The notes below the pieces were generated by a model. It had not been told where the DNA came from. It searched no databases and saw only the letters and a list, made by a program, of their open reading frames with translations. A DNA stretch of 64,000 nucleotides, from NCBI GenBank assembly GCA_965248815.1, contig CBDFKK010000008.1, forward strand, positions 2,914,001 through 2,978,000, written 5' to 3'. The stretch's first letter is position 1, and every line of letters begins with the position of its first letter. The DNA comes from CBDFKK01 sp965248815 (GTDB lineage Bacteria; Pseudomonadota; Alphaproteobacteria; SMXP01). Both the position numbers and the translations under genes were made by a program. Of the stretch, positions 18,217 to 26,839 are shown piece after piece.

Positions 18217-19284
18217 ATGAAATCAAAACTGATCACGCGACAGCAATTCCTCAGATCGTCTGGGCGATTGATCTTTGGCGGCGTCGCGGCAGCGAGTTTT
18301 GCAGGTTTGCCCGGATGCTCGCTATTTGGCGGTGGCGGCGGCGAAGAAGTCATCGCACCAATTACTGGTGCTACGCAAACATCTGCCACGACTTCGCGAA
18401 TTAAAATGGCGACCATCGGCGCCACAGATCTCGCCAAGACGGAAGATTGGTATGGCAACTGGCTCGACTATGAAGTCGTTGAGCGCGGATCAATTAGCGG
18501 TAAGCTTGCCCGATCATGGGGTGCACCGAAAATGGAAGGTCGCTCTTTCATCCTGATGCGGCCGGAGAGTGGTGCTGATGTATTCATAAGAGCTGCTCAG
18601 GTAGACGACGTTCCGGGTTACCGGGCGATGACTACTACCGGTTGGAACTCATTTGAAATTGTCGTCGAAGATGCGTACGGCCTCAATGACAAGCTCAAAG
18701 CAAGTCCGTTTGACATTGTCGGTTCCGTGCAAAGCATCGGCGGCAATAGTCCCAGCATCCACGCGATGCAAGTCATTGGCCCCTCTCAAGAGGTGCTTTA
18801 TCTCACGATGGAAACCGGAGATATGGCGACGTCGCCATTGCCGCCGGCGGGGTCTTTTGTTGACCGTGTCTTCATCGTCATCTTGGCAGGTCCCGATACA
18901 GTTGCGATCCATGACTTTTACTTAAATAAACTGGGAATGGCGTCGGCGGGGGGCGCAGATTTCGAAATACCCATCATTGCTCGTGCGCAGGGCTTGCCGG
19001 AGACTCACCAATTTGAATTAAAACTCGTGGCAGCCGCCGAACCGAGCAATCTGATTGAAATTGACAAATACTCGGATTTAATCGGGCCCCGGCCGCGGGC
19101 CGATGGGCAATTACCGCCCGGCAACGCGATGGTCAGTTTTTCGGTTAACGAATTGAGTCCCATCGACGTAGATTGGTTTTCGGCGCCCTTGAACGACTCA
19201 TCTATGGCCTACGGCGGTAATTTGAGTGCCGCTCTCAGCGGTCCCGCGGGAGAAATTACCGAACTCATCCAAGAACAGCGCTAG
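18217..19284 (+). CDS. Tandem-domain VOC protein, copy 3, predicted lipoprotein
   Basis: This 355-residue paralog carries an extra ~60-residue N-terminus: a basic start, TRQQFLRSSGR, a hydrophobic stretch, and the lipobox LPGC at residues 29-32, followed by a glycine-rich linker. It is therefore predicted to be a lipid-anchored periplasmic or outer-membrane protein. TRQQFLRS resembles a Tat motif but lacks the twin Arg. The VOC part keeps SIHAMQVIGPSQEVLYL and NLIEIDKYSD. GAAGAG just precedes the ATG. An exported VOC protein next to a TonB receptor could process or bind the substrate before cytoplasmic uptake. Lipidated VOC proteins are uncommon in my knowledge of the family. Confidence 0.8.
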   Translation: MKSKLITRQQFLRSSGRLIFGGVAAASFAGLPGCSLFGGGGGEEVIAPITGATQTSATTSRIKMATIGATDLAKTEDWYGNWLDYEVVERGSISGKLARSWGAPKMEGRSFILMRPESGADVFIRAAQVDDVPGYRAMTTTGWNSFEIVVEDAYGLNDKLKASPFDIVGSVQSIGGNSPSIHAMQVIGPSQEVLYLTMETGDMATSPLPPAGSFVDRVFIVILAGPDTVAIHDFYLNKLGMASAGGADFEIPIIARAQGLPETHQFELKLVAAAEPSNLIEIDKYSDLIGPRPRADGQLPPGNAMVSFSVNELSPIDVDWFSAPLNDSSMAYGGNLSAALSGPAGEITELIQEQR

Positions 19285-19343
19285 ATGGGGTGCGGTAGCC
19301 CGCACGGTCGATAGTTCTACTCATCAAATCGGTGGAGATCTGA

Positions 19344-19361
19344 TATAGTATTGTCAACAAT
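19344..19361 (+). promoter_or_regulatory. Extended -10 element abutting operator dyad ATTGTCAACAAT
   Basis: TGATATAGT (19341-19349) resembles an extended -10 box. The next base begins ATTGT-CA-ACAAT (19350-19361), a dyad with perfect 5-bp arms. An operator at or just before the transcription start would block initiation, which is repressor logic. The same layout occurs upstream of 32817 on the other strand. The regulated gene is the methyltransferase starting at 19413. Confidence 0.6.
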
Positions 19362-19412
19362 TTGAAGGGTCCGAATTGCACTATTCGGCCCAATTTCGCA
19401 CAGGTGCAGCCC

Positions 19413-20606
19413 ATGACCGACCAGCTACAACAAGACCTCACGATCCTGCCCACCAGGGATGAGCTCTCGCGCCAACATTTCATGTCGGGCATGCGCCACT
19501 ATGTTTTGCATGACGTCGCAGGCGGCATGCGCGCCGTTTACGAACAAAAAGTCGAACCAAAGTTGGAGCGACAGGGCATAAAGCCTGAGGATGGTCCGGC
19601 GGTTCACAAGGCCTTGAAGCCTGAGACGATGTTCAAATTCTACTCGAGTTTGAGGTGCAATGCACAAGAGATGGTCTGGCGGTCGGTAATCCCAACGGTT
19701 GAACGCAATGCGTCCGACCTTAACCGACGCGCAAAGATCCTCAGTCAAGCCGGCGACAAGGCGCAAGGCACAATCGAACTCGATCCGTCATTCGTGGTTC
19801 CAAAATATATCGCCGATATCGATATTCATTTGGTGCCCGGTTGCTACCATACGGAATACGCGGACGATGACGTCAGCCAGGGTGCTATCTATGACAATGG
19901 CGGCGCCGTCTTTACAATGGGGCTGCTTGGTCAAGACCGCGATGATATTGGCGGCTCTATTTCAATGTTCGTAAGGAACAAGTATCCAAATTTTCATCCA
20001 CTGAAAATTTTGGATCTTGGCTGCGGCCTAGGCAACAACACGATGCCCTGGGCACAGACTTATCCGGAAGCTGAGGTTCATGCCACAGATGTTGCGGCAC
20101 CTTTGTTGCGGTACGCTAACGCGCGTGCCCAATCCAAAGGCGTGACTATGCATTTCCATCAGCAAGACGCTGAACGACCTAAGTTCGAAGATGAAAGTGT
20201 TGATCTCATCTTTACGTCAATGCTGCTGCATGAATTGCCCGAGAAAACGATCGGCAATGTATTCAAGGAAGCTCATCGCATGTTAAAGCCAGGCGGGCTG
20301 ATGCTGCATATGGAACTTCCGCCAAATAACATGACCGCGCCTTACGATAGTTTTTATTTGGATTGGGACTCCTACTACAACAAGGAGCCCTTCTATAAAG
20401 CATTCCGAGATTCCGATCTCAAGCAGGTTTGCGCCGCAGGCGGGTTTTCGAATGAGAAATTCGTGTTCTTTACCGTGCCCAGCCGTCATTTATCAGGGCC
20501 GGAGGCTATTTTGGATGCGGTCAATCAGGAACAAGGTCAAGTCAATAGTGAGACTGGCCGAATGTCTAACAATATTCACTGGTTCTGCTTCGGTGCCTGG
20601 AAGTAA
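19413..20606 (+). CDS. Class I SAM-dependent methyltransferase, island family copy b
   Basis: The 397-residue protein has an uncharacterised N-terminal region (about 1-200) with ELDPSFVVPKYIADIDIH and PGCYHTEYADDD, then a Rossmann fold: motif I LDLGCGLGNNTMPW, EVHATDVAAPLLRYA, and RMLKPGGLMLHME. ATG 19413 has CAGGTG upstream; the longer frame from TTG 19362 would overlap the operator and is rejected. It is followed 59 bp later by copy c and then by the flavoprotein, so one operator-controlled transcript may carry two methyltransferases and an oxidase. The acceptor is unknown; the long N-terminal region may be the substrate-binding part. Confidence 0.87.
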   Translation: MTDQLQQDLTILPTRDELSRQHFMSGMRHYVLHDVAGGMRAVYEQKVEPKLERQGIKPEDGPAVHKALKPETMFKFYSSLRCNAQEMVWRSVIPTVERNASDLNRRAKILSQAGDKAQGTIELDPSFVVPKYIADIDIHLVPGCYHTEYADDDVSQGAIYDNGGAVFTMGLLGQDRDDIGGSISMFVRNKYPNFHPLKILDLGCGLGNNTMPWAQTYPEAEVHATDVAAPLLRYANARAQSKGVTMHFHQQDAERPKFEDESVDLIFTSMLLHELPEKTIGNVFKEAHRMLKPGGLMLHMELPPNNMTAPYDSFYLDWDSYYNKEPFYKAFRDSDLKQVCAAGGFSNEKFVFFTVPSRHLSGPEAILDAVNQEQGQVNSETGRMSNNIHWFCFGAWK

Positions 20607-20665
20607 GCGTTGTGCAATGTGTGACGGCCCGTGCTCCTGCTGCGGATTAAGTGTCGGAGGTACTC

Positions 20666-21847
20666 ATGTCTCTCAATATTAAAGAACCTTTCCCCCATAA
20701 TATGATGCCGCGTGCAACCCATGACGAACACGCACGAGAAAATATTACCGTTTCAATTAAGCACTTTATGTCAGAGAATATTTACCCCAACGATGAACAG
20801 GTTTATGAGAATTTAGCCAAGCCGAAATTCGTCAAAGAGAACGGGCGGCCTCCTGAGAATAGTGAAGAAGTGCATCGTCTCATGATGCGCGAGCCTTTCA
20901 CGCAAACGTGGAGCGCGATCGCGCGAACTCTTCAAGAGATGTTGTGGGATAATCAAGGCGAAATTACCTGGCGCCAGTTGCCGCGCCTAAAGGACCAGGC
21001 TAAATTCAACGCGACCATGGCCAAAGGCTCGATCAGTTTAGATCCCGAATTTGAAGTGCCCCGTTATATCGACGCCGTTGATATTCACGTCATGCCGGGC
21101 GGCTATCAGACCAGTCAGACGGACGATGACTTGTATACGCCGGCAGTTTATGATCGCGGAGCTTACTACTACACGCGAGGTATGGTCGGCCGGAAATGTG
21201 ATGGCGGCGGCAATGCGCTCATCAACTGTGTAAAGCACTTTTATCCCAAAATTAAACCGAAGCGGATTCTGGATCTAGGCTGCGCGGTTGGTTGGACAAC
21301 AACACCTCTCGTCGATGAATGGCCCGATGCGGTAGTACACGGCGTGGATGTTGGCGCGGCGTTTATTCGCTATGCAGGTGCCCGTGCAGAAGCTTTAGGC
21401 AAAACAGTTCATTTTCATCAAATGAGCGGCGAACATCTTGATTTTCCGGACGGTTATTTTGACTTGGTCATTTCTGGCGGCGTCTACCATGAGACGTCAA
21501 AAAAAGCTGCGGTTTGCATTATTAAGGAAATCCATCGCGTATTGCGGCGTGGCGGGGTCAACATGAATTATGACATTCCTTTTGGTGGCGACTACAATTT
21601 GCATGAGCAGTTCATGCTCAATTGGGATTGCTACTACAATTCGGAGCCGTTTTGGCGTCAATGGACCTCATGGGATCGCACGGATTTCTTGTCATGGGGT
21701 GGGTTCAAGAAGGACAAGATCATCGATGCCTGGGCTGACAGGGATCACGAAGGCAACTTCAAATTCTTCGATAAGCCGTTTGACGACCTTCATACGTCGG
21801 CACAAGGCGGCATCGGTAGGGTTCAGTTTTTTGGCGCGCAGAAGTAG
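20666..21847 (+). CDS. Class I SAM-dependent methyltransferase, island family copy c
   Basis: The 393-residue paralog shows the same two-part architecture, with ISLDPEFEVPRYIDAVDIH, PGGYQTSQTDDD and YDRGAYYYTRG in the N-terminal part and LDLGCAVGWTTTPL as motif I. The later strand reads GGVYHETSKKAA where other copies have LLHE or TFHE, so the region after motif I is conserved across the family. ATG 20666 has the strong site GTCGGAGG. It lies between copy b and the flavoprotein gene. The two tandem copies are well diverged, suggesting distinct acceptors or a heteromeric enzyme rather than a recent duplication. Confidence 0.87.
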   Translation: MSLNIKEPFPHNMMPRATHDEHARENITVSIKHFMSENIYPNDEQVYENLAKPKFVKENGRPPENSEEVHRLMMREPFTQTWSAIARTLQEMLWDNQGEITWRQLPRLKDQAKFNATMAKGSISLDPEFEVPRYIDAVDIHVMPGGYQTSQTDDDLYTPAVYDRGAYYYTRGMVGRKCDGGGNALINCVKHFYPKIKPKRILDLGCAVGWTTTPLVDEWPDAVVHGVDVGAAFIRYAGARAEALGKTVHFHQMSGEHLDFPDGYFDLVISGGVYHETSKKAAVCIIKEIHRVLRRGGVNMNYDIPFGGDYNLHEQFMLNWDCYYNSEPFWRQWTSWDRTDFLSWGGFKKDKIIDAWADRDHEGNFKFFDKPFDDLHTSAQGGIGRVQFFGAQK

Positions 21848-21884
21848 ATGGGATTTGTCCCAAACTTAAACTGATCCGCGCGCG

Positions 21885-23327
21885 ATGGCAGATCCCTTTA
21901 CAGATCATCTCTGTGACATTGTCGGTGCAGAGCATGTTTTGACTGGCGACGATTCCTGCGCCTTCTATTCAAATGATATTTTTTATACTGGGCCTGCGGC
22001 ACGCGCGGTTATTCAGCCCGGAACTGTCGATGAACTATCGCAAGTCGTCTCCGCCGCGACACAAAACAAGCTTGCTGTCATTGCCCGCGGCGGTGGCCTT
22101 TCCTATACCAAGGGTTACATGCCGCGAGATGAAAATGCCGTCATCCTTGATACACGCCGACTCAATCAGATAATCGAAGTTAACCAAGAGGATTTCGTGG
22201 CGACGGTCGAAGCCGGCTGCACGTGGGAAAATCTGCTTAACGCGTCCCGCAAAGTCGGCTTGCGGCCAAAACATTTCGGCCCGTCGACAGGCCGCGTTTC
22301 GACCGTCGGCGGCAGCCTTTCGCAGAACTCAATGTTTTTCGGCTCGGCCCGGCATGGAACCGCGGCCGAAAGCGTGCTGGGTCTTGAAGTGGTATTGGCC
22401 GACGGAACAGTTTTATCCACGGGAACCAACGGGCTTGAATACGGAAAGCCGTTCTATCGTTATCATGGCCCGGATATGTCGGGTTTGTTTTTGGGCGATT
22501 GTGGTGCGCTCGGCATAAAGGCGGCAGCGAGCCTGCGCCTAGAACAGATCCCTGTTGATTTGGCTTTTGGCTCCTATGCGTTTTCATCATTCCAAGCGAT
22601 GCTAGATGCTGCGTGCAGTGTTGCGCGCGCCGGGAGTGCATCAGAATGTCTGGGGCTCATGCCGGTTTCGTTTGACGGCGAGCCTGATCCGGAAGTGCCA
22701 CCGACATTACACTTGGTCGTGGAGGGGGATGCGCCAGGTGACGCGGAACCCTTGCTCGCAAGATTAAGTGAACCGTTCGCCGCGACCGCTAACGAAAGGG
22801 AAGCGGTTATTCCACGCCTCATTCGCGAGGATCCGTTCGGTTTCGTCCAGGGGCTGCTTGATCCCCATGATCGTCTACAAGTTTGGACCCACGGAATTTT
22901 TCCACCGTCGAGTGTCCAAGAGGCCTACAGCGAAATCTCGGCGTTTCTAAGCGCCCATCAAGAACAATTTCGCCTCTATCGAATTAGCGTCAATATGTCG
23001 TTGGCGGTTGCGGGTCAAGCGATTGTCCTTGAGCCGGTTTTTGTTTGGGAGGATGCCATTCGCCCGATTCACCGATTGAAACTCGACCGCAATCAAAGAA
23101 CAGTTGATTTGCCTGAAGGTCCTACGACAGGCGTCACCAAGGTCATAATGTCAATACGCGAAGAGTTGCGCGATCTCTTAGTTGGTCTCGGCGCGGCCCA
23201 CATGCAAATCGGAAAATTCTATGCCTATCGAGATGGTCTGGCGGAGACGACGTTCGACACCATGAAGGCGCTTAAACACGCATTGGATCCAAAGAGGCTG
23301 ATGAATCCGGGCGCCCTGGACCTTTGA
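21885..23327 (+). CDS. FAD-binding oxidoreductase of the VAO/PCMH family
   Basis: The 480-residue protein starts with an FAD_binding_4 domain: PGTVDELSQVV, then ARGGGLSYTKGY contacting the FAD pyrophosphate, VEAGCTWENLL, and STVGGSLSQNS. The C-terminal cap ends with DPKRLMNPG, typical of the vanillyl-alcohol-oxidase superfamily (GlcD, D-lactate dehydrogenase, 4-cresol methylhydroxylase). It is distinct from GlcD at 54190. ATG 21885 has no strong ribosome site and starts 37 bp after methyltransferase c, so coupled translation is likely. It probably oxidises an alcohol, phenol side chain or 2-hydroxy acid in the pathway. Whether FAD is covalently bound cannot be seen. Confidence 0.88.
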   Translation: MADPFTDHLCDIVGAEHVLTGDDSCAFYSNDIFYTGPAARAVIQPGTVDELSQVVSAATQNKLAVIARGGGLSYTKGYMPRDENAVILDTRRLNQIIEVNQEDFVATVEAGCTWENLLNASRKVGLRPKHFGPSTGRVSTVGGSLSQNSMFFGSARHGTAAESVLGLEVVLADGTVLSTGTNGLEYGKPFYRYHGPDMSGLFLGDCGALGIKAAASLRLEQIPVDLAFGSYAFSSFQAMLDAACSVARAGSASECLGLMPVSFDGEPDPEVPPTLHLVVEGDAPGDAEPLLARLSEPFAATANEREAVIPRLIREDPFGFVQGLLDPHDRLQVWTHGIFPPSSVQEAYSEISAFLSAHQEQFRLYRISVNMSLAVAGQAIVLEPVFVWEDAIRPIHRLKLDRNQRTVDLPEGPTTGVTKVIMSIREELRDLLVGLGAAHMQIGKFYAYRDGLAETTFDTMKALKHALDPKRLMNPGALDL

Positions 23328-23435
23328 AAATCTTTTCAGCGATGCTTTTCGGTAGATGCAAGAACCAGGAGAAATCATTCCATATCAGCTTCAGCCGAAG
23401 ATATCAAAAATGAAATAACCGACGTCATTCACACA

Positions 23436-23807
23436 ATGTTCGACGCGTTTCAAAATCATGACGTCGGGGGAACAGGCCGGTACATGCATGACGACGCGAC
23501 CGTGTGGGATGTGTTTACGCCCCAACTCATCCGTGGCAAGGAAGAACGCGCAAAATTTCATGAAGGTGACCAAGAACAGATGCAGTCGCGGGGTGCGCTC
23601 ACGATGAGCATCGACGACACGGTGGTTGATACTTGGGGCGATATCGCCCTGGCGCGCTACTACCTTACATTTTCATACGAGCCGCCTAATCCGGCCTCGG
23701 GTCAAGTTCGGATTACCGATGTATTTCATAGGGTTAACGGCAAATGGATGATCATGCATCATCATGAGGGCATGGTGCCGACCGGTATTCCTCCGATCAC
23801 GGAATGA
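23436..23807 (+). CDS. SnoaL-like / NTF2-fold protein, start uncertain
   Basis: From ATG 23436 the protein has 123 residues, with MFDAFQNHD, a conserved PQLIRGKEE region and DVFHRVNGKWMIMHHHEG, all typical of SnoaL_3-type NTF2-fold proteins (ketosteroid-isomerase-like). No ribosome site precedes this ATG. The frame is open upstream: AGGAG at 23367 is followed at 23382 by an in-frame ATA that would add an N-terminus (SASAEDIKNEITDVIHT) matching the first helix of this family. Either ATA is used, or a mutation or sequence error hides an ATG. The gene lies between the flavoprotein and an MFS gene, so it may isomerise or hydrate an intermediate. Confidence 0.75.
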   Translation: MFDAFQNHDVGGTGRYMHDDATVWDVFTPQLIRGKEERAKFHEGDQEQMQSRGALTMSIDDTVVDTWGDIALARYYLTFSYEPPNPASGQVRITDVFHRVNGKWMIMHHHEGMVPTGIPPITE

Positions 23808-23856
23808 AAGCGAACAGTCGAATGCGGGTCTGGCCGGTAAATCCAGCTATGCTTTC

Positions 23857-25152
23857 ATGAACGATAAAGCGGCGGTTACGACAACTGCGGGAATGATGAG
23901 GTCGTCCCGCGCCAACTTTGCGCTCGGCATTTTATTTGTCGTTTCTTTTTTCCATTACATGGACCGCCATATGCTGGGGGTCCTGTTACCTGCCATCAAA
24001 GAAGATTTGGTTCTGTCTGATACGCAAATCGGCTTTATGACCGGTGTGGCGTTCACGCTCGTCTTTGTAGGGTTTGGCATTCCGATCGCCCGGCTTGCAG
24101 ACAATCATAGTCGCCGCCTCATTGTGTCGGTCGCGCTTGGCTTTTGGAGTCTTATGATGGCGGTTTGCGGTCTGGCGCAAAACTTTGTGCAATTGACCGT
24201 GGCCCGCGTCATGGTCGGCGTCGGCGAGGCGGGTTGCAACCCGTCATCTCATTCGCTCATCGCCGACTACTTTCCAGTTGAAAAACGTGCGCAGGCTTTA
24301 TCAATTTTTTCCCTCGGTGGTCCTATCGGAATTATCGTAGGATTTATACTTGGAGGCTGGCTGACGGAAGTCTATAGCTGGCGCGTGGCACTTTTTGTGG
24401 TCGGCGCCCCAGGAATATTAGCGGCAATTTTCGTCTATTTGCGTCTCGAAGAACCGGCGCGCGGACAATCCGACGGCTTAACCGAAAAACCAGAGACGCT
24501 TCCATTTTTGACGGTTGTGAAAGTACTTCTTTCGAAACGAGCGTTCTTGCACGCGAGTATCGGGGGAGGACTTTTCACCGTGTCGCTGCTGGGCGTACTT
24601 CTGTGGCTGCCGTCTTATTTCACCCGAAGTTTTGGCTTGGGCATGGGTGAGGTCAGCACGTGGCTCGCCCTAATTTTGGGCTCTTCCCAGTTGATCGGTA
24701 TGCTTCTGAGTGGCTATGTGTCGGATGCGTTAGGCCGGCGGGATTTGAGATGGTATGCCTGGGTTCCTGCCATTGCCATATTTGTCTCAACGCCGCTTTT
24801 CATGATCACGTTTCTTACATCGAACGTGACAGTCGCATTTGCGTCATTATTTATTCCTTTTGCGGTCGGTATTATGCAAGCACCACCGACCTTTGCGATC
24901 ATTCAAGGTGTCGCTCCTGCAAATATGCGAGCAATGGCGGCCGCCCTTTTGTTGCTGATTGCGAACCTGATCGGGGGCGCCATTGGACCGCAGGTCATTG
25001 GAATTTTGAGCGATGTTTTGAGGCCTTCGATGGGTGAAGATTCACTGGGCTTTGCGCTTCTAAGCGTCACCCTCGTCACCGGCGTTTGGTCCAGCATTCA
25101 CTACCTCATTGCCGGACGCAGCCTCAGGCAAGAATTGGTCTCAGGCCCATAA
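23857..25152 (+). CDS. MFS transporter, spinster-like (copy 2)
   Basis: The 431-residue protein has 12 membrane segments, with YMDRHMLGVLLPAIKEDL in TM1, motif A as ARLADNHSRRL, and VGVGEAGCNPSSHSLIADYF. These are the same spinster signatures as in 15893-17260. I chose ATG 23857 over the 31-residue-longer frame, which overlaps the SnoaL gene. The ribosome site is weak, and the gap after the SnoaL stop is 49 bp. It closes the plus-strand unit and converges with the hydrolase at 25181. Likely substrate is an organic acid or aromatic; export of an end-product is also possible. Confidence 0.86.
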   Translation: MNDKAAVTTTAGMMRSSRANFALGILFVVSFFHYMDRHMLGVLLPAIKEDLVLSDTQIGFMTGVAFTLVFVGFGIPIARLADNHSRRLIVSVALGFWSLMMAVCGLAQNFVQLTVARVMVGVGEAGCNPSSHSLIADYFPVEKRAQALSIFSLGGPIGIIVGFILGGWLTEVYSWRVALFVVGAPGILAAIFVYLRLEEPARGQSDGLTEKPETLPFLTVVKVLLSKRAFLHASIGGGLFTVSLLGVLLWLPSYFTRSFGLGMGEVSTWLALILGSSQLIGMLLSGYVSDALGRRDLRWYAWVPAIAIFVSTPLFMITFLTSNVTVAFASLFIPFAVGIMQAPPTFAIIQGVAPANMRAMAAALLLLIANLIGGAIGPQVIGILSDVLRPSMGEDSLGFALLSVTLVTGVWSSIHYLIAGRSLRQELVSGP

Positions 25153-25180
25153 CGCGCTTCGCTTACCAAATGGCGGTTCG

Positions 25181-26008
25181 CTACAGGCTCTCAATGAAGT
25201 CCACCAAGAGTTTTGTTGTCTGTTCGGCTCGGGTAATCATGCAATAGGTGCTGCTGGCGCCGGCGACTTCGCTCAGCTTGGCGTTGGGCATCAACTTCAT
25301 GAAATCCGTTGTCAGTGTATCAAAGCTCGCCGATTCCATCCCTTCAACTTTGTTGAGTGCACTGTCGTCCCCCATGAGTAGAAGTGTTGGCGCCTGGATG
25401 CGGGGGAGATCTCCGGTCAGGTCAACATTGGCCAGCGTCTCCATCACATTGCGCATGGTCGTCATGTTGACATTCTTTTCGTATTTTTCGCACGCCCATT
25501 TTTCGTATTTGATGTGTTCATCCGTGTACATGATTTGCGTCGGAAGAACGACGCCTGCAAAAACCCGAGAAAGTTGGCGAATACCGAAGACTTCCGAAAG
25601 GTCACCGGCGACTTGAAAAAGCCGTCGCCAATAGTCGTCTGTTTTGTACCAGGGGTAAGTGATCAGTGATTTTGTGCGCTCTGGATATTTAGCGGCAAAC
25701 CGCATGCCAATGACGGAACCTGTCGATGTCGACCAAATGTGAGCGCGTTCGATTCCTGCATCATCCAATACGGCCTTGAGATCATCTACCCAGTCGTCGA
25801 TGGAATAAGGCTGCACCATGGTCCAGTCGGACGCGCCCATACCGCGCTGGTTCCAATTAATGATTTGCAATCCCGCATCAAGCATGTAGGGCGTGCAAAA
25901 CTCAAATTGATCGTGCAACAGCGCAAAACCGCCGATACATGCAACTGGATCTCCGTCGCCTTTGACTTCGTACCAGACGTTTTGATTGTCCACCAAGACT
26001 TCTGCCAT
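25181..26008 (-). CDS. Alpha/beta-hydrolase fold protein with Ser nucleophile but no visible catalytic His
   Basis: The 275-residue protein keeps an N-terminal hydrolase pattern: GGFALLHDQFEF at the oxyanion region and NQRGMGASDW. The nucleophile elbow is STSTG, so Ser is present though the flanking Gly is replaced. The acid loop is LMGDDSAL. At the expected GxxH end the sequence reads AGASSTYCM with no His, so the classical triad is incomplete. ATG 26008 has AAGGAGAGCGC upstream. It is the last gene of a long minus-strand unit (32817 to 25181). A non-hydrolytic alpha/beta-fold activity or a binding role is possible. Confidence 0.82.
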   Translation of the reverse strand: MAEVLVDNQNVWYEVKGDGDPVACIGGFALLHDQFEFCTPYMLDAGLQIINWNQRGMGASDWTMVQPYSIDDWVDDLKAVLDDAGIERAHIWSTSTGSVIGMRFAAKYPERTKSLITYPWYKTDDYWRRLFQVAGDLSEVFGIRQLSRVFAGVVLPTQIMYTDEHIKYEKWACEKYEKNVNMTTMRNVMETLANVDLTGDLPRIQAPTLLLMGDDSALNKVEGMESASFDTLTTDFMKLMPNAKLSEVAGASSTYCMITRAEQTTKLLVDFIESL

Positions 26009-26029
26009 GCTGCGCTCTCCTTTACGCTT

Positions 26030-26827
26030 TCAACCGGGCGTGCGGCCCGAAATGCAATGAATTTTCTGATAGTGAAAAGTGAATGTTGGATCTGTCACGA
26101 TTTCAACCATGGCTCGGCAGTCGTCGGCAAAATCGGCATTCATTTCCGCGAGGGACGATGCTGCCATGACATATTCTTTGGTGAAATCTGAACCTGGCGT
26201 AGCATCAACCATTATTGCGTCATGTTCGATATGGACGAGGCCGGCCTGTTCGAATAATCCGGGAACTTTTGGACCAAAGGAAAGGTCCATAAGCTGCGTG
26301 TCCTCAAGCCGACGCCTTAGCTTTTCCCATGTGGCATTGAATTCTGTCGCTTGGGCATGAGCCGGATCGGCGGCCGCAAACGGTCTAAAGTCCGTAGCCA
26401 TGACAAAGATGTGTCCGCCCGGCCGGACCGCTGTCATGAGCGTTTTAATTGCTTTAAGCGGATCGCTGACGTGCTCGAGAAGTAGACGCGCATAGACCAG
26501 ATCGACCTGAGTGCCCGTAAGGTCGATGGTCATAACGTCGCCGTGCAAGATCTCAATATTGTTTTGATCAATGCGATCCGCAAAGCGAAGCTCCCGATCC
26601 AAACCAAATACTTGCCCGTTAGGCACGACTTGGTCGCTGAGCCAGACCAGCATGGACCCGTTGCCAAACCCGGCCTCAAGGCAACGATTGCCGGACTTCA
26701 GTCCTAGCGCACGAATTTTTTCCTGGGCGAGTGGATTGTAAAGTTTCGATAGCAGATCCAATCGCTCCCGCTCGCGGTCAAAATTCGCGTCGTCAAGGAG
26801 ATAATTATCAGCTTGTGTATGGGTCAT
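26030..26827 (-). CDS. Class I SAM-dependent methyltransferase (small, UbiE-like)
   Basis: The 265-residue protein has motif I CLEAGFGNGSMLVWL, an acidic strand VFGLDRELRFA, YARLLLEHVSDPLKAI, and TAVRPGGHIFVM. It lacks the ~190-residue N-terminal region of the five island methyltransferases and is not a close paralog. It lies 12 bp downstream of the MFS gene at 26840 and 21 bp upstream of the hydrolase at 25181, so it is cotranscribed. Acceptor unknown. Confidence 0.86.
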   Translation of the reverse strand: MTHTQADNYLLDDANFDRERERLDLLSKLYNPLAQEKIRALGLKSGNRCLEAGFGNGSMLVWLSDQVVPNGQVFGLDRELRFADRIDQNNIEILHGDVMTIDLTGTQVDLVYARLLLEHVSDPLKAIKTLMTAVRPGGHIFVMATDFRPFAAADPAHAQATEFNATWEKLRRRLEDTQLMDLSFGPKVPGLFEQAGLVHIEHDAIMVDATPGSDFTKEYVMAASSLAEMNADFADDCRAMVEIVTDPTFTFHYQKIHCISGRTPG

Positions 26828-26839
26828 ACCGTACTCGGG

